A stretch of 64,000 nt of DNA from Neomesorhizobium albiziae (lineage in GTDB: Bacteria > Pseudomonadota > Alphaproteobacteria > Rhizobiales > Rhizobiaceae). The stretch lies in assembly GCF_900114255.1 (NCBI RefSeq), contig NZ_FOSL01000021.1, positions 1 to 64,000 on the forward strand. The letters are read 5' to 3'. Position numbers and translations under genes: made by a program. This document shows, piece by piece, positions 42,466 through 51,817 of the stretch (positions are counted from its first letter, which is position 1; each line of letters opens with the position of its first letter). The notes below the pieces were generated by a model. It was not told the origin of the DNA and did not search any database. It saw nothing but the letters and a program-made list of their open reading frames with translations.

Positions 42466-43851
42466 ATGCAAGCCACGACCAACGGCAATGTGTCGTTCTG
42501 GTATGCCGACATCGGCGGAGTGCCGGCCTATCGCCCTCCCTTGCCGGGTGAGATCGAGGCAGACGTCTGCATCGTCGGCGCCGGCTACACCGGATTGTGG
42601 ACCGCCTACTATCTCAAGAAGGCCGATCCGTCGCTGCGCATCGTCATCGTCGAAAAGGAGTTTGCCGGCTTCGGCGCTTCGGGCCGCAACGGCGGCTGGC
42701 TGTCGGGCGGTTTCGGCTGGTCGCGCGAAAAGTACGCCAAAAGCTCGTCGCGCGGCGCGGTGATCGACATGCAGCGCGCCATGCTCGGCGCCATCGAGGA
42801 AGTGATCGCCGTCGCCGAAGCCGAAGGCATCGACGCCGACATCCGCCGCGTCGACAACATCACCGTCGCCACCAATGTCGCGCAGCTCGAACGCGCCAAG
42901 GCCGAATACGAGGAAGCCCGGCACTGGGAAGTGCCTGAAGAAAGGCTTGCCTTCATCGGCGCAGAGGAGGCGCGCGCCCGCATCGCCATCAAGGATGTGC
43001 TTGGCGCTTTCGTCGTGCGCAACGTCGCCCGCGTGCAGCCTGCCAAGCTGGTACAGGGACTGGCGGCAGCCGTTTCCCGACTAGATGTGCCGATCTACGA
43101 ACAGACGCAGGTTCTGGCGATCGAGAAGGGCAAGGTCACCACCGATCGCGGCGTCGTGCGCGCCGAAAAGATAATCCGCGCCACCGAAGGCTTCACCGCC
43201 GGCATTCCCGGCCATGAACGCCTGTGGCTGCCGCTCAACAGCGCCATCGTCGTCACCGAGCCGCTGCCTGAGAGCCTGTGGAAGGAAATCGGCTGGGCCG
43301 GCTACGAAGTGCTCGGCGATGCCGCACACGCCTATTGCTACGCGCAGCGCACTCGCGAAGGCCGCATCGCCATGGGTGGCCGCGGCGTCCCCTATCGCTT
43401 CGGGTCACGCACCGACGTGCGCGGCCGCACCCAGCAGGCCACCATCGACAAGTTGCACGAAATCCTCATCAGGCTTTTGCCGCAGACCCGGGACTTGCGC
43501 CTCGATCACGCCTGGTGCGGCACGCTCGGCGTGCCGCGCGACTGGTGCACGACATCCGGCTTCGACCGCGAAAGCGGCATCGGCTGGGCTGGCGGTTATG
43601 TCGGGCTCGGCGTGTCGAGTTCGAACCTCGCCGGCCGCACCTTGCGCGACCTCGTGCTCGGCCGCGACACCGAACTGACGCGGCTGCCCTGGGTCAACCG
43701 CACTGTGAAGAAGTGGGAGCCGGAGCCGCTGCGCTGGCTCGGCGTCCATTCCATGTACCAGCTCTACCGCATGGCCGATCAACGCGAGGCCAACGGTCTT
43801 GGCCGAACCTCGCGGCTCGCCGCCTTGGCCGACCGCCTCACCGGCCATTGA
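42466..43851 (+). CDS. FAD-dependent amine oxidoreductase (PuuB/DAO family)
   Basis: 461 residues. FAD-binding Rossmann motif CIVGAGYTGLWTAYYL (about 30-45), then GASGRNGGWLSGGF, and a C-terminal GWAGGYVGLGVSSSNLAGRTL that closes the FAD site. The layout matches gamma-glutamylputrescine oxidase PuuB and related D-amino-acid-oxidase-fold enzymes. It lies 27 bases after the importer ATPase and so probably oxidises the imported amine. PuuA, the gamma-glutamyl ligase needed in the E. coli route, is not in the window. Confidence 0.85.
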   Translation: MQATTNGNVSFWYADIGGVPAYRPPLPGEIEADVCIVGAGYTGLWTAYYLKKADPSLRIVIVEKEFAGFGASGRNGGWLSGGFGWSREKYAKSSSRGAVIDMQRAMLGAIEEVIAVAEAEGIDADIRRVDNITVATNVAQLERAKAEYEEARHWEVPEERLAFIGAEEARARIAIKDVLGAFVVRNVARVQPAKLVQGLAAAVSRLDVPIYEQTQVLAIEKGKVTTDRGVVRAEKIIRATEGFTAGIPGHERLWLPLNSAIVVTEPLPESLWKEIGWAGYEVLGDAAHAYCYAQRTREGRIAMGGRGVPYRFGSRTDVRGRTQQATIDKLHEILIRLLPQTRDLRLDHAWCGTLGVPRDWCTTSGFDRESGIGWAGGYVGLGVSSSNLAGRTLRDLVLGRDTELTRLPWVNRTVKKWEPEPLRWLGVHSMYQLYRMADQREANGLGRTSRLAALADRLTGH

Positions 43852-43961
43852 CCCACGCTGTCTGGTGCGCCGAATTCAACTTCCCTATGTTCTTGTTTTG
43901 TTCTAGGATCAGAAAAAGGAGGGGCAATTGCAGTTCACGCGTACTGGGAGGTATCCGCGTC

Positions 43962-44567
43962 ATGAACGATCAACTCCGCCTTGACCTTGATGACGACGAT
44001 CCGGATGCATGGCGTCGTCCCAAATTCCCCGAACGGATTTTCTTGGGCGTTCGGCCCGATGCGGCCGCCGCGATGCTGGCAGAAGAGACGGCAAGGCAGC
44101 TGCGTGCTGCCAGCGGACTGCGCGGCGAGCTGCTGCGCAGGCAGCGGCTCCATGTCACGCTTCAACATATCGGCGACTACAAACGCCTGAAGAGCAAGGT
44201 CCTCTTTGCCGCGGACCTGGTCGGCGCAGCCATTTCGATGCCGCCGTTCGAGGTCGTTTTCGATCGCGCCGAAAGCTTTCCGGCACCGCCCCGCCGTGAC
44301 CGGCCGAGGCAATATCCGGCGGTGTTGAGAGGCGGCAGCGACGCTCTTTTCGAGCTTCACCGCTTGCTCGCGGAAGCGATGCGGAAACTTGGCCTGAGAC
44401 CCAGCGATATGTTCGTACCCCACATGACGATGATCTATGGCGACAAGGCCATCGCCCCTCAACCGGTTGCACCGCTGCGCTGGACGGTCCGCGAATTCCT
44501 GTTGATCCACAGCGAGCGCGGCCTGACGAAACACAACATTCTCGGACGCTGGCCGCTTCACGGCTGA
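43962..44567 (+). CDS. 2'-5' RNA ligase / 2H phosphoesterase family protein
   Basis: 201 residues from ATG at 43962, with GGGAGG upstream. The two HxT motifs of the 2H phosphoesterase fold are present: HVT (64-66) in QRLHVTLQHIG and HMT (154-156) in VPHMTMIYGD. Family members open 2',3'-cyclic phosphate of RNA (ThpR). It is monocistronic; nothing beside it narrows the role. Confidence 0.85.
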   Translation: MNDQLRLDLDDDDPDAWRRPKFPERIFLGVRPDAAAAMLAEETARQLRAASGLRGELLRRQRLHVTLQHIGDYKRLKSKVLFAADLVGAAISMPPFEVVFDRAESFPAPPRRDRPRQYPAVLRGGSDALFELHRLLAEAMRKLGLRPSDMFVPHMTMIYGDKAIAPQPVAPLRWTVREFLLIHSERGLTKHNILGRWPLHG

Positions 44568-44727
44568 AGGCAACACAGGCTTGATCCGCTCCGCATGCTC
44601 TTGCGGGCAGATCGAAATGTCGTCCAGCGTCGCCCCCGACGGAATGGAGACCAGCAATCGTGACGTCAGGACGCGGTGGTCAGGAACCAAAATCCAAGTC
44701 GGCGATTTCCGTCGGGTGGAGACCATC

Positions 44728-44997
44728 ATGCCCGACAGAAAATTCGACGACCTGCGCAAGTCGATAAAGAACCAGCCGCTCACCAGGGAGCAGGCTCGCA
44801 AGCTGGCCAAGCAGGCGGCAAGGCTGGCGTCACCCGACGCCGCTAAGCTGCAGGACAAGCTGACGGAAGCATTCGGCGCCATTCACATCGCCGAGGCTTT
44901 CCGGGGTGAAAGCTCCGCCGCCCGGGCCGAAGCACTCGAACTGGTCGACAAAGCCGAAAAGACGTCCAAAAGACGCAAACGGCCGAACAAAAGTTAG
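44728..44997 (+). CDS. Small lysine-rich helical protein, unknown
   Basis: 89 residues from ATG at 44728, which follows GGTGGAG at a good distance; the frame extends upstream without support. The sequence is predicted as alternating helices (LTREQARKLAKQAARLASP; DAAKLQDKLTEAFG), Lys- and Ala-rich, ending in a basic tail KTSKRRKRPNKS. No family is recognised. Basic tail and size would suit a nucleoid- or RNA-associated protein, but that is a guess. Confidence 0.5.
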   Translation: MPDRKFDDLRKSIKNQPLTREQARKLAKQAARLASPDAAKLQDKLTEAFGAIHIAEAFRGESSAARAEALELVDKAEKTSKRRKRPNKS

Positions 44998-45103
44998 AGA
45001 TTGGATCGAAAACCGCGAAGCGGTTTTCAGAAAATCCTATGTGAAAACATATAGATCGGAAGTTCAACGACCCTCCCGGCGCGGTCGCCGCTCCGGCGTC
45101 CGG

Positions 45104-46009
45104 CTATTCGTAGCGTCGCGGAAAGGTTGAAATCGCACGCGCCGCGGTCCTGACGCCATGATCGAGCGCCGCCGCCAGATCGTCCGTCGTGCTGAGCGCC
45201 GCCATGAACGCCGCATTGAAAGTGTCACCGGCGCCGACAGTATCGATCACCGTCACCGGCGGCGAAACGGCGCGAAAACGTTCGCCGCCCCGAAAACCCC
45301 GCACCCCGTCCGCGCCGTCTTTCACGATCAAGACCTGGTCTGCACGCAATCCGGCTGCGATTTTCTGGCTGGCGCCCTCGAGCGAAGTTTCGGCCGCATA
45401 ACCCTTCGCCTCTTCGGCATTGATGAGGGCGATATCCGTCGTTTCCATCCAGCTGCGCATCAAAAGCCTGGTCTCGTCCGTCCAGCCCTCTGGAGGCCAG
45501 CCGGGATCGATCGCCGTTCGCCAGCCCTTGGCGTTGAGGCTGGCAAGCAGCTTCACCGTGCCGGAACGGATGTCGGGCATCAGGAAGCCGCCTGCGATGA
45601 CCGCGATGGCGCGGTCATGCGGCGCTGCCGGCACCCTGGCCAACAGGTCGTCAAGACGTGCGCGTTGCAGATGTCCCGGCGCGGTGAAAAACACCCGGTC
45701 GCCGCCCTTGTGCACGATGCCCACCGTAATCGTCGTCGCGCAGTCGTCGACGATCCAGTCGCAAGAGGCGGCATCGAACTGCTCCCGCAGCCAGACGCCG
45801 TTGGGATCGTTGCCGGTAGACGCCACGAAGCGGTGCGCCACACCGAGCCCGCTCAGCGCCAGCGAGGTGTTGCCGGCCGAGCCGCCGGCACGCATTTCGC
45901 TGCGCTCGACTTCCACTTCCGTGCCAATCGCCGGCCAGCCGTCGACCTCGCCCAGCACGAGGTCGACATTCGCGTTGCCAAGAACGAGAATCGCCGCCTC
46001 AGGCGCCAT
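45104..46009 (-). CDS. PfkB/ribokinase-family sugar kinase
   Basis: 301 residues. Signature 1 is in EMRAGGSAGNTSLALSGLG, and signature 2 DTVGAGDTFNAAFMAAL has the catalytic Asp. It should phosphorylate a sugar or sugar derivative with ATP. It overlaps the upstream oxidoreductase gene by 11 bases and is the last gene of a leftward operon SDR - binding protein - ATPase - two permeases - LacI - Gfo/Idh/MocA - kinase. The substrate is the sugar taken up by that importer, not identifiable from sequence. Confidence 0.88.
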   Translation of the reverse strand: MAPEAAILVLGNANVDLVLGEVDGWPAIGTEVEVERSEMRAGGSAGNTSLALSGLGVAHRFVASTGNDPNGVWLREQFDAASCDWIVDDCATTITVGIVHKGGDRVFFTAPGHLQRARLDDLLARVPAAPHDRAIAVIAGGFLMPDIRSGTVKLLASLNAKGWRTAIDPGWPPEGWTDETRLLMRSWMETTDIALINAEEAKGYAAETSLEGASQKIAAGLRADQVLIVKDGADGVRGFRGGERFRAVSPPVTVIDTVGAGDTFNAAFMAALSTTDDLAAALDHGVRTAARAISTFPRRYE

Positions 46010-47243
46010 GGCGGGCTACGACCGGCACATAGTTTTCAAGCTCGGGCGCCGGGAAATGCACGGTCTCGCCGAGCTCGGCCGAGCGGTAAAGTCCCATCAG
46101 CATCTCGACCACGCCCAGCCCATCCTCGAACGTCTCCATCGGCTTCTCGCCCTTGCGGAAGCACTCGACCATATGGCGGTTCTCGTCGGTATAGCCGTAA
46201 ACACCGGCCTCGTCTTCCAGCACCGGCATCAGCCCCTGTTCGGCATTCTGCTTTTCGACCAGGTCTTCGCCCTCCGCCCCTTGCACGGCGCGCGACATGA
46301 AGATCTTCAACCCGGTGCCGAGCGAGTTGAACTCCATCGCATACTCCGGGCCGAGCAGTTCGAGCTGGATGCGCAGGCCCGCGCCCACATAAGCCCAGGA
46401 TGTCGTCGCCTCGATCATCAGCTCGTTGCCATCCTCGTCCTCCAGCGTCACCGTGCCACGGGCGAAATCCTCGGACGGCCGGTTGCGGTAGTCGACCTCG
46501 GCGCCGAAGCGCTTGCGCAACTGGTCGGCATAGGATGGCCGCGTCCATTTGAGGTTGGCCACCGTGCCGTTGACAGACTTGATCCTGAGCGAGTTGCGCG
46601 GCGCGCCGGGCGCCGTCAGCAGATGCCGGGCGACTTCGACGCTGTGGCACATCATGTCCGACAGAACGCCGCCGCCTTGCTTGTCGCCCTGCCAGAACCA
46701 CGGCTCGTGCGGGCCTGAATGCTCTTCGGCCGCGCGCGCCAGATACGGCCTTCCCGTGGTCGAGGCGGCGCGCCGCCAGATGATCTCCTTGCCGCGCAGC
46801 ACCGGCGTCGCGAAGACCTGGTTCTCCAGGTAGCCATGGTTGAGCCTGGCGTCCTCCGCCAGCTTCAGCATTTCGCGCGCTTCCGCGATGGTGCGGGCGA
46901 GCGGCTTTTCGCAGGCGATGGCAAAAACCGCCGAACGGCCCGCCGTCACCTCGGCATGGATCGTACGCATGATGTCGAGGCGCGTGTAGTTGGGCGAGAC
47001 GATCCACACCGCATCCACCTCGCCCGAATGCAGCATCGCTTCCAGGCTGTCATATGCCTTGCAGTCGCCGAGACCGAGTTTGGCGACATTGTCGGCGAAA
47101 CGCTGGCGGTTTGCCGCCTTGCGGCTGTAGACGCCTGTGACATCGACGTTGCGCACGCCAAGCATCGATTTCAGATGGAAATCGGCGATGAAGCCGCTCC
47201 CGACGAAACCGATCCGCAACCGCTGTTTCGGCAAATTCTTCAT
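45999..47243 (-). CDS. Gfo/Idh/MocA-family oxidoreductase
   Basis: 414 residues. NAD(P)-binding motif FVGSGFIADFHL (about 14-25) and the EKP in IACEKPLART. The C-terminal domain contains GGGVLSDMMCHSVEVARHLL, as in the dehydrogenases of inositol and related polyols. Long C-terminal part (residues 280-414) and position with an RbsABC-type importer suggest oxidation of a cyclitol or a hexose derivative. It lies 11 bases downstream of lacI and overlaps the kinase. Confidence 0.87.
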   Translation of the reverse strand: MKNLPKQRLRIGFVGSGFIADFHLKSMLGVRNVDVTGVYSRKAANRQRFADNVAKLGLGDCKAYDSLEAMLHSGEVDAVWIVSPNYTRLDIMRTIHAEVTAGRSAVFAIACEKPLARTIAEAREMLKLAEDARLNHGYLENQVFATPVLRGKEIIWRRAASTTGRPYLARAAEEHSGPHEPWFWQGDKQGGGVLSDMMCHSVEVARHLLTAPGAPRNSLRIKSVNGTVANLKWTRPSYADQLRKRFGAEVDYRNRPSEDFARGTVTLEDEDGNELMIEATTSWAYVGAGLRIQLELLGPEYAMEFNSLGTGLKIFMSRAVQGAEGEDLVEKQNAEQGLMPVLEDEAGVYGYTDENRHMVECFRKGEKPMETFEDGLGVVEMLMGLYRSAELGETVHFPAPELENYVPVVARHGA

Positions 47244-47254
47244 GCTCTTCCCTT

Positions 47255-48295
47255 TTATAAAGTTCGTACCCTGGCGCCGGTCTCTTTCGGCCGGGCCGTC
47301 GATCCGCGTATCCGCAGCGTCGTCGCCAGTTCCATCGTTTCGCCGGCCTGGCTCTCGCCGGCGAATGTCCGCAAGAGAAGCTTCATCGCCTGCTGGCCGA
47401 TCTCGGCGCGCGGCTGGCTCACTGTCGTCAGCGGCGGATAAAACGCTTCGCTGAGATAGAGGTCGTCGAAACCGACCACCGAAACGTCGCTGGGCACGTC
47501 AAGGCCGAGCCGGCGCAATTCATGGATTGCGCCATAGGCCATTTCGTCGTTGGCGACGAAGATCGCCGTCGGCGGCGAAGTCAGCTCGAAAAGCTGCTGG
47601 CAAAGCGCCTCGCCGGATCGCAGCAGATAGTCGCCCACCGGCTCGTAGCCGGCAGGAATGTCGAGGCCGGCCTCCTTCATGGCGATACGGTAGCCGTCGC
47701 GGCGGCGCACGCTCATGATCTCCGGGATCGGCCCACAGATATGGGCAATGCGTTTGTGCCCCAGCGAAATCAGGTGCCGCACCGCATCGCTCGCGGCGAC
47801 CGCGTTATCGATCTGCACATGGGGCAGGCCGCTGCCGCCGATCATTTCGAGCGCCACGACCACCGACAGTCCGGCCAGCCGCTCGGCATATTCCTCGTGC
47901 TTCCAGGGCAGCTTGCCGGTCATCAGGATCATGCCGTCGGCATGGCCGTCGCGCAGCATGTCGAAATACTCGATCTCCCGCTCCGGGTCGTTTTCCGTAT
48001 TGCCCATCAGCACTGAATAGCCGGCGCCCCGCGCCGTCGCCTCAACGCCTTTCAGGATTTCCAGGTAGAACGGGTTGCCGACATCGCGCACCACCATCAG
48101 CACCGCCATCGAGCGCTGGGTGCGCAGGTTCCTGGCGCTGACGTTCGGCCGGTAGTTCAGCGCCCGCGCCGCCTCGCGGATGCGCGACAGCGTTGGCTCG
48201 GCCACTAGGCCGCTGTCGCTCAGCGCGCGTGACACCGTCGCCGGCGAGACACCGAGTTTCCCGGCAATATCCTTGATGGTCGGGCGCTCGCTCAT
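47255..48295 (-). CDS. LacI-family regulator
   Basis: 346 residues from ATG at 48295. The helix-turn-helix with hinge is typical (TIKDIAGKLGVSPATVSRALSDSGLV), followed by a periplasmic-binding-protein-like ligand domain. It overlaps the upstream permease by four bases (ATGA), so the repressor is made with the transporter it most likely controls. TGAAATCGATTTCA upstream of the binding-protein gene is the candidate operator. Confidence 0.9.
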   Translation of the reverse strand: MSERPTIKDIAGKLGVSPATVSRALSDSGLVAEPTLSRIREAARALNYRPNVSARNLRTQRSMAVLMVVRDVGNPFYLEILKGVEATARGAGYSVLMGNTENDPEREIEYFDMLRDGHADGMILMTGKLPWKHEEYAERLAGLSVVVALEMIGGSGLPHVQIDNAVAASDAVRHLISLGHKRIAHICGPIPEIMSVRRRDGYRIAMKEAGLDIPAGYEPVGDYLLRSGEALCQQLFELTSPPTAIFVANDEMAYGAIHELRRLGLDVPSDVSVVGFDDLYLSEAFYPPLTTVSQPRAEIGQQAMKLLLRTFAGESQAGETMELATTLRIRGSTARPKETGARVRTL

Positions 48296-49257
48296 GCGCG
48301 CATCGCCCGGCCACGGCCATAAAACAGCATCAGAACCAATAATGTCGCGCCGAACACCATCTGACGGCCGGATTCGTCGATATTCACCGTGGTCAGGATG
48401 CTCTGCAGGATCACCAGCAGCACGGCCCCCGCCATCGTGCCGGTGTAGCCGCCCTTGCCGCCGGAAAGCGGCGTGCCGCCGAACACCACCGCAATGATCG
48501 ATGGCAACATGTACTGCTCGCCGACATTGGCGAAGGACGAGCCGGAATAACCGAGCAGGCAGATGCCGGCGATCGCGGCAAACACGCCTGAAAGCACGAA
48601 GAGCGCGATCCGTACCAGCTTGACCGGAACGCCGGCCATGAACGCCGCCTGTTCGTTGGAGCCGATGGCATAGATGCGATGGCCGAAGACGGTGCGGCCA
48701 AGCAGCCAAGCCATCACCACGCCGATGACGATCCACAGCCAGATGATGCCGGGCAGGCCGAACAGGAACGGCTGGGAGACGAAGTTCGACAAGGCAGGCG
48801 CAGCACGCCCGGACGGGATTCCCTGGCGGATCACCACCAGCAGGCCCTGCAGCACGCCCAGCATGCCGAGCGTCATCACCAGCGGCGGGATGCGCAACAG
48901 CGTGACGCCGAGGCCGTTGAACAGCCCGAACAGCGCGCCGGCGGCAACGCAGCCGAGAACCGCGAGCGGAATGCCGCTGTCCATACCGTTCATCAGATTG
49001 CCGGCGATGATCGCCGACAGCGAAACGACGCCGCCGACCGAAAGGTCGATGCCCTCGCGGCCTCCGAGGATGACGAGGTTCTGTCCGGCGGCGACGATGC
49101 CCAGCAAGGCGGCGACGATCAGCAGGCGCAGTATCTGCTGCGCCGAGGCAAAGCCTGGCGACAGCGCCTCACCCAGCACAAGCAGCGCCACGATCAGCAG
49201 CAGGGCGATCACCAGCGGCTTCCTGGCGAATTCCATGAGCAAGGTGGCGTTCATCAT
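48292..49257 (-). CDS. Sugar ABC permease, RbsC-like (second)
   Basis: 321 residues from ATG at 49257 (ATGATG), about 8-10 hydrophobic helices. The segment VGGVVSLSAIIAGNLMNG and VVFGGTPLSGGKGGYTGT are characteristic of the BPD_transp_2 (RbsC/XylH) family. It overlaps the previous permease and the next gene by four bases each, making a heterodimeric channel likely. Confidence 0.88.
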   Translation of the reverse strand: MMNATLLMEFARKPLVIALLLIVALLVLGEALSPGFASAQQILRLLIVAALLGIVAAGQNLVILGGREGIDLSVGGVVSLSAIIAGNLMNGMDSGIPLAVLGCVAAGALFGLFNGLGVTLLRIPPLVMTLGMLGVLQGLLVVIRQGIPSGRAAPALSNFVSQPFLFGLPGIIWLWIVIGVVMAWLLGRTVFGHRIYAIGSNEQAAFMAGVPVKLVRIALFVLSGVFAAIAGICLLGYSGSSFANVGEQYMLPSIIAVVFGGTPLSGGKGGYTGTMAGAVLLVILQSILTTVNIDESGRQMVFGATLLVLMLFYGRGRAMRA

Positions 49258-50246
49258 GCCCGCGCCCTCCGCCCGACCAGGACGCCGGCCATGAGCGCCA
49301 CCAGGATGGCAAGGCCCTGCACGAGGTTTTGCCATTCCGAAGGTGTGCCGACGAAGAACACCAGCGAGTTGATGAGGCCGATGATCAGCGCGCCGATCAG
49401 CGAACCGACCACTGTGCCGAAGCCGCCGGAAAGAGCGCTGCCGCCCAGCACCACGGCCGCGACACTGAATAGCGTCATCTTGCCGCCGACCAGCGGATCG
49501 CCGCTGGCGGTGTCGCCGGTGATGCAGAAGGCGGCGAGTGCGGCGAAGATCCCGCACAGCGCGTAACCCCTGATGCGGATCGCCGTTACCGGCAGGCCGC
49601 TCTGGAAGGCCGCCTGGCTGTCGTCGCCGATCGCCAGCAATTGCGTTGCAAGCCGCGTCCGCGCCAGCACGTAGATCACCATGGCAAGAACCACCACGGC
49701 GTAAAGCACGAAGGGGATTTCGAAGAAACGGCCGCCATAGGTGCGCCAGAAGGCTGCCGGCGCAGGCGTGCCCGCCACCGGCAGCACATAAAGCGCCAGG
49801 CCGGTGAAGAAGATCGAGGTGGCGAAGGTGGCGACGATCGCCTGCAGGCGCAGCGCCGCCACCACGATGCCGTTGACGATGCCGCAGGCCAAGCCGACCG
49901 CCAGACCGACGCCGAGGGCAGCCATGACGGAAAGTCCGCTGCCTCCCCACTGCTCCATCAGCACCACGATGACGACATTGACCAGCGACACGATGGCGCC
50001 GGCCGAAAGGTCGATATCGCCGGCAAAGACAACATAGGTCTGGGCAATCGCCAGCATGATCAGCGCCAGATACGTTTTCACCAGCCCGGTCATGCCTATG
50101 AAGCTGACGCTGCGCGGCTGATAAAGCCCGTTCAGCGCCAGAAGCACCGCGAGGATCATCAGCGCGGGCAGGAAGGGAAACCGTTCGAACAGCCGCTTGA
50201 TGCCGCTCGATGCTGGCCTTGGGTTGGCAACCGCGCTCGCCATCAT
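49254..50246 (-). CDS. Sugar ABC permease, RbsC-like (first)
   Basis: 330 residues, BPD_transp_2 family, with the pattern GDIDLSAGAIVSLVNVVIVV and AVVLGGSALSGGFGTVVGSLIGA (two pieces). It overlaps the ATPase gene at its start and the second permease at its end by four bases (ATGA), a tight operon. Two different RbsC-like subunits in one importer occur in several rhizobial sugar systems. Confidence 0.88.
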   Translation of the reverse strand: MMASAVANPRPASSGIKRLFERFPFLPALMILAVLLALNGLYQPRSVSFIGMTGLVKTYLALIMLAIAQTYVVFAGDIDLSAGAIVSLVNVVIVVLMEQWGGSGLSVMAALGVGLAVGLACGIVNGIVVAALRLQAIVATFATSIFFTGLALYVLPVAGTPAPAAFWRTYGGRFFEIPFVLYAVVVLAMVIYVLARTRLATQLLAIGDDSQAAFQSGLPVTAIRIRGYALCGIFAALAAFCITGDTASGDPLVGGKMTLFSVAAVVLGGSALSGGFGTVVGSLIGALIIGLINSLVFFVGTPSEWQNLVQGLAILVALMAGVLVGRRARA

Positions 50247-51748
50247 GCGGCCTCGTAAGCGGCTTGGTAGAGATTGTAGCGTGTCCGCTCGGTGCCGGTC
50301 AGTTCGCGGGTCACCTGCCCGCCATTGAAGACGAGGATGCGGTCGGCATTGTTCAGCAGCTCGGCGTCCTCCGACGAATAAAGCACGATGCCGACGCCCT
50401 CCTCCGCCAGCTTGCGCACCAGCGCGAAAAGGTCGGCCTTGGCCGACAGGTCGATGCCCTTGGTGGGATCGTCGAGCAGCAGAACATCCGGCCGGTCGAT
50501 CAGCCAGCGGGCGATCACCACCTTCTGCTGGTTGCCGCCGGAAAGCGAATTGATCGGGTGCGACAGCGTGGCGAATTTCGTGTGCAGCGCCTGCAGCGCC
50601 GGAAGCGCCTTGTCCCTGAGCGCCGAAGGTCGCGCCAGAAACAGCCGGTCGCGCAGATAATGGATAGGCGTCACGTTCTCCAGGATCGGCCGTCCATGCA
50701 CCACGCCGTCGCGCGTGCGGTCGCCGGAAACGTAGGCGCAGCCGTTGCGGATCGCTTCGCGCGGGCTCGATGCGGCGAACGGCTTGCCGTTCAGCGTGAT
50801 GGCGCCTTGCGCCGGCGGCGTCGCGCCGAAGATCGCCCGCAACACGGAAGACTGGCCCTGCCCGTGCAGGCCGCCGAAACCGAGGATTTCGCCGCGCGCC
50901 ACCTCGAAATTCATGTTGGCGAAGCCGCGCCCGGAAAGGTCTTTGACGCCGAGCACGGACCCTGCGCCTGTGTGGTTCGCTGCAGGCGGTGCGCTTGCCG
51001 GCGGCGCCAGCTCGTCCTGTTCGCCGACCATCAGGCGCACGACACCTGCCGGGTCGATATCGGCGATGCGCCGGGTGCCCACTGTCTCGCCGTCGCGGAT
51101 GACGGTGACGCGGTCGCCAATAGCAAAAATCTCGTCCATCCGGTGCGAGATGAAGACGATGCTGCGGCCCTTGGCCTTGAGGTCGCGCAGAATGTCGAAG
51201 AAACGGTCGACTTGCGCGCGGTCGAGCGCCGAGGTCGGCTCGTCGAAGATGAGGACCGGCGTTTCGGCGGCCAGCGCCTTCATGATCTCCACCAGCTGGC
51301 GCTGGTCGGCGCGCAAGGTCTCCACCGTCGCATCGGCGGAAAACCCGTCGCCCGTCACGCCATCGAAAAGCGCGATGTAGCGTGCCGCGCGCGACGCCAG
51401 GGCCTCACGGTCGACGAAGATTCCGGCCTTCATCGGCAGGTCCGGAAGCGAGATGTTCTCCGCCACCGTGCGGTGCGCGGCGAGGCTGAGTTCCTGATAG
51501 AAGATGCCAATGCCGAGCGCGCGGGCCGCCTGCGGGCCGGAAACCGTAACCGGCTGATCGTCAAGCAGTATTTCGCCGGCATCCGGCCTGACGCTGCCGG
51601 CGACGATCTTGCACAGCGTGCTCTTGCCCGAGCCGTTCGAGCCGATCAGGACGTGCACTTCGCCGCCGTCGATTTCGAGGTCGCCGCGCTTGAGCGCGAC
51701 CGTTGCGCCGTAAGCCTTGCTTACGCCGCTGAGCTTCAGTTTGGGCAT
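50243..51748 (-). CDS. Sugar ABC ATPase, RbsA-like, two nucleotide-binding domains
   Basis: 501 residues from ATG at 51748, preceded by GGGGAAA; an upstream in-frame start is weaker. Domain 1 has Walker A GSNGSGKST (about 36-44) and LIFDEPTSALDRAQ. Domain 2 has LSGGNQQKVVIARWL and LLLDDPTKGIDLSAK. In the second P-loop the Lys is replaced: GLHGQGQSS, as in many RbsA-type proteins whose second site is degenerate. It couples ATP to the two permeases that follow. Confidence 0.9.
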   Translation of the reverse strand: MPKLKLSGVSKAYGATVALKRGDLEIDGGEVHVLIGSNGSGKSTLCKIVAGSVRPDAGEILLDDQPVTVSGPQAARALGIGIFYQELSLAAHRTVAENISLPDLPMKAGIFVDREALASRAARYIALFDGVTGDGFSADATVETLRADQRQLVEIMKALAAETPVLIFDEPTSALDRAQVDRFFDILRDLKAKGRSIVFISHRMDEIFAIGDRVTVIRDGETVGTRRIADIDPAGVVRLMVGEQDELAPPASAPPAANHTGAGSVLGVKDLSGRGFANMNFEVARGEILGFGGLHGQGQSSVLRAIFGATPPAQGAITLNGKPFAASSPREAIRNGCAYVSGDRTRDGVVHGRPILENVTPIHYLRDRLFLARPSALRDKALPALQALHTKFATLSHPINSLSGGNQQKVVIARWLIDRPDVLLLDDPTKGIDLSAKADLFALVRKLAEEGVGIVLYSSEDAELLNNADRILVFNGGQVTRELTGTERTRYNLYQAAYEAA

Positions 51749-51817
51749 GAGTTTCCCCGTCCCCTGCGGGAGAGAGTGCGATCCGGCCCCGGACCGCACC
51801 CTCACCCCGGGAGAATT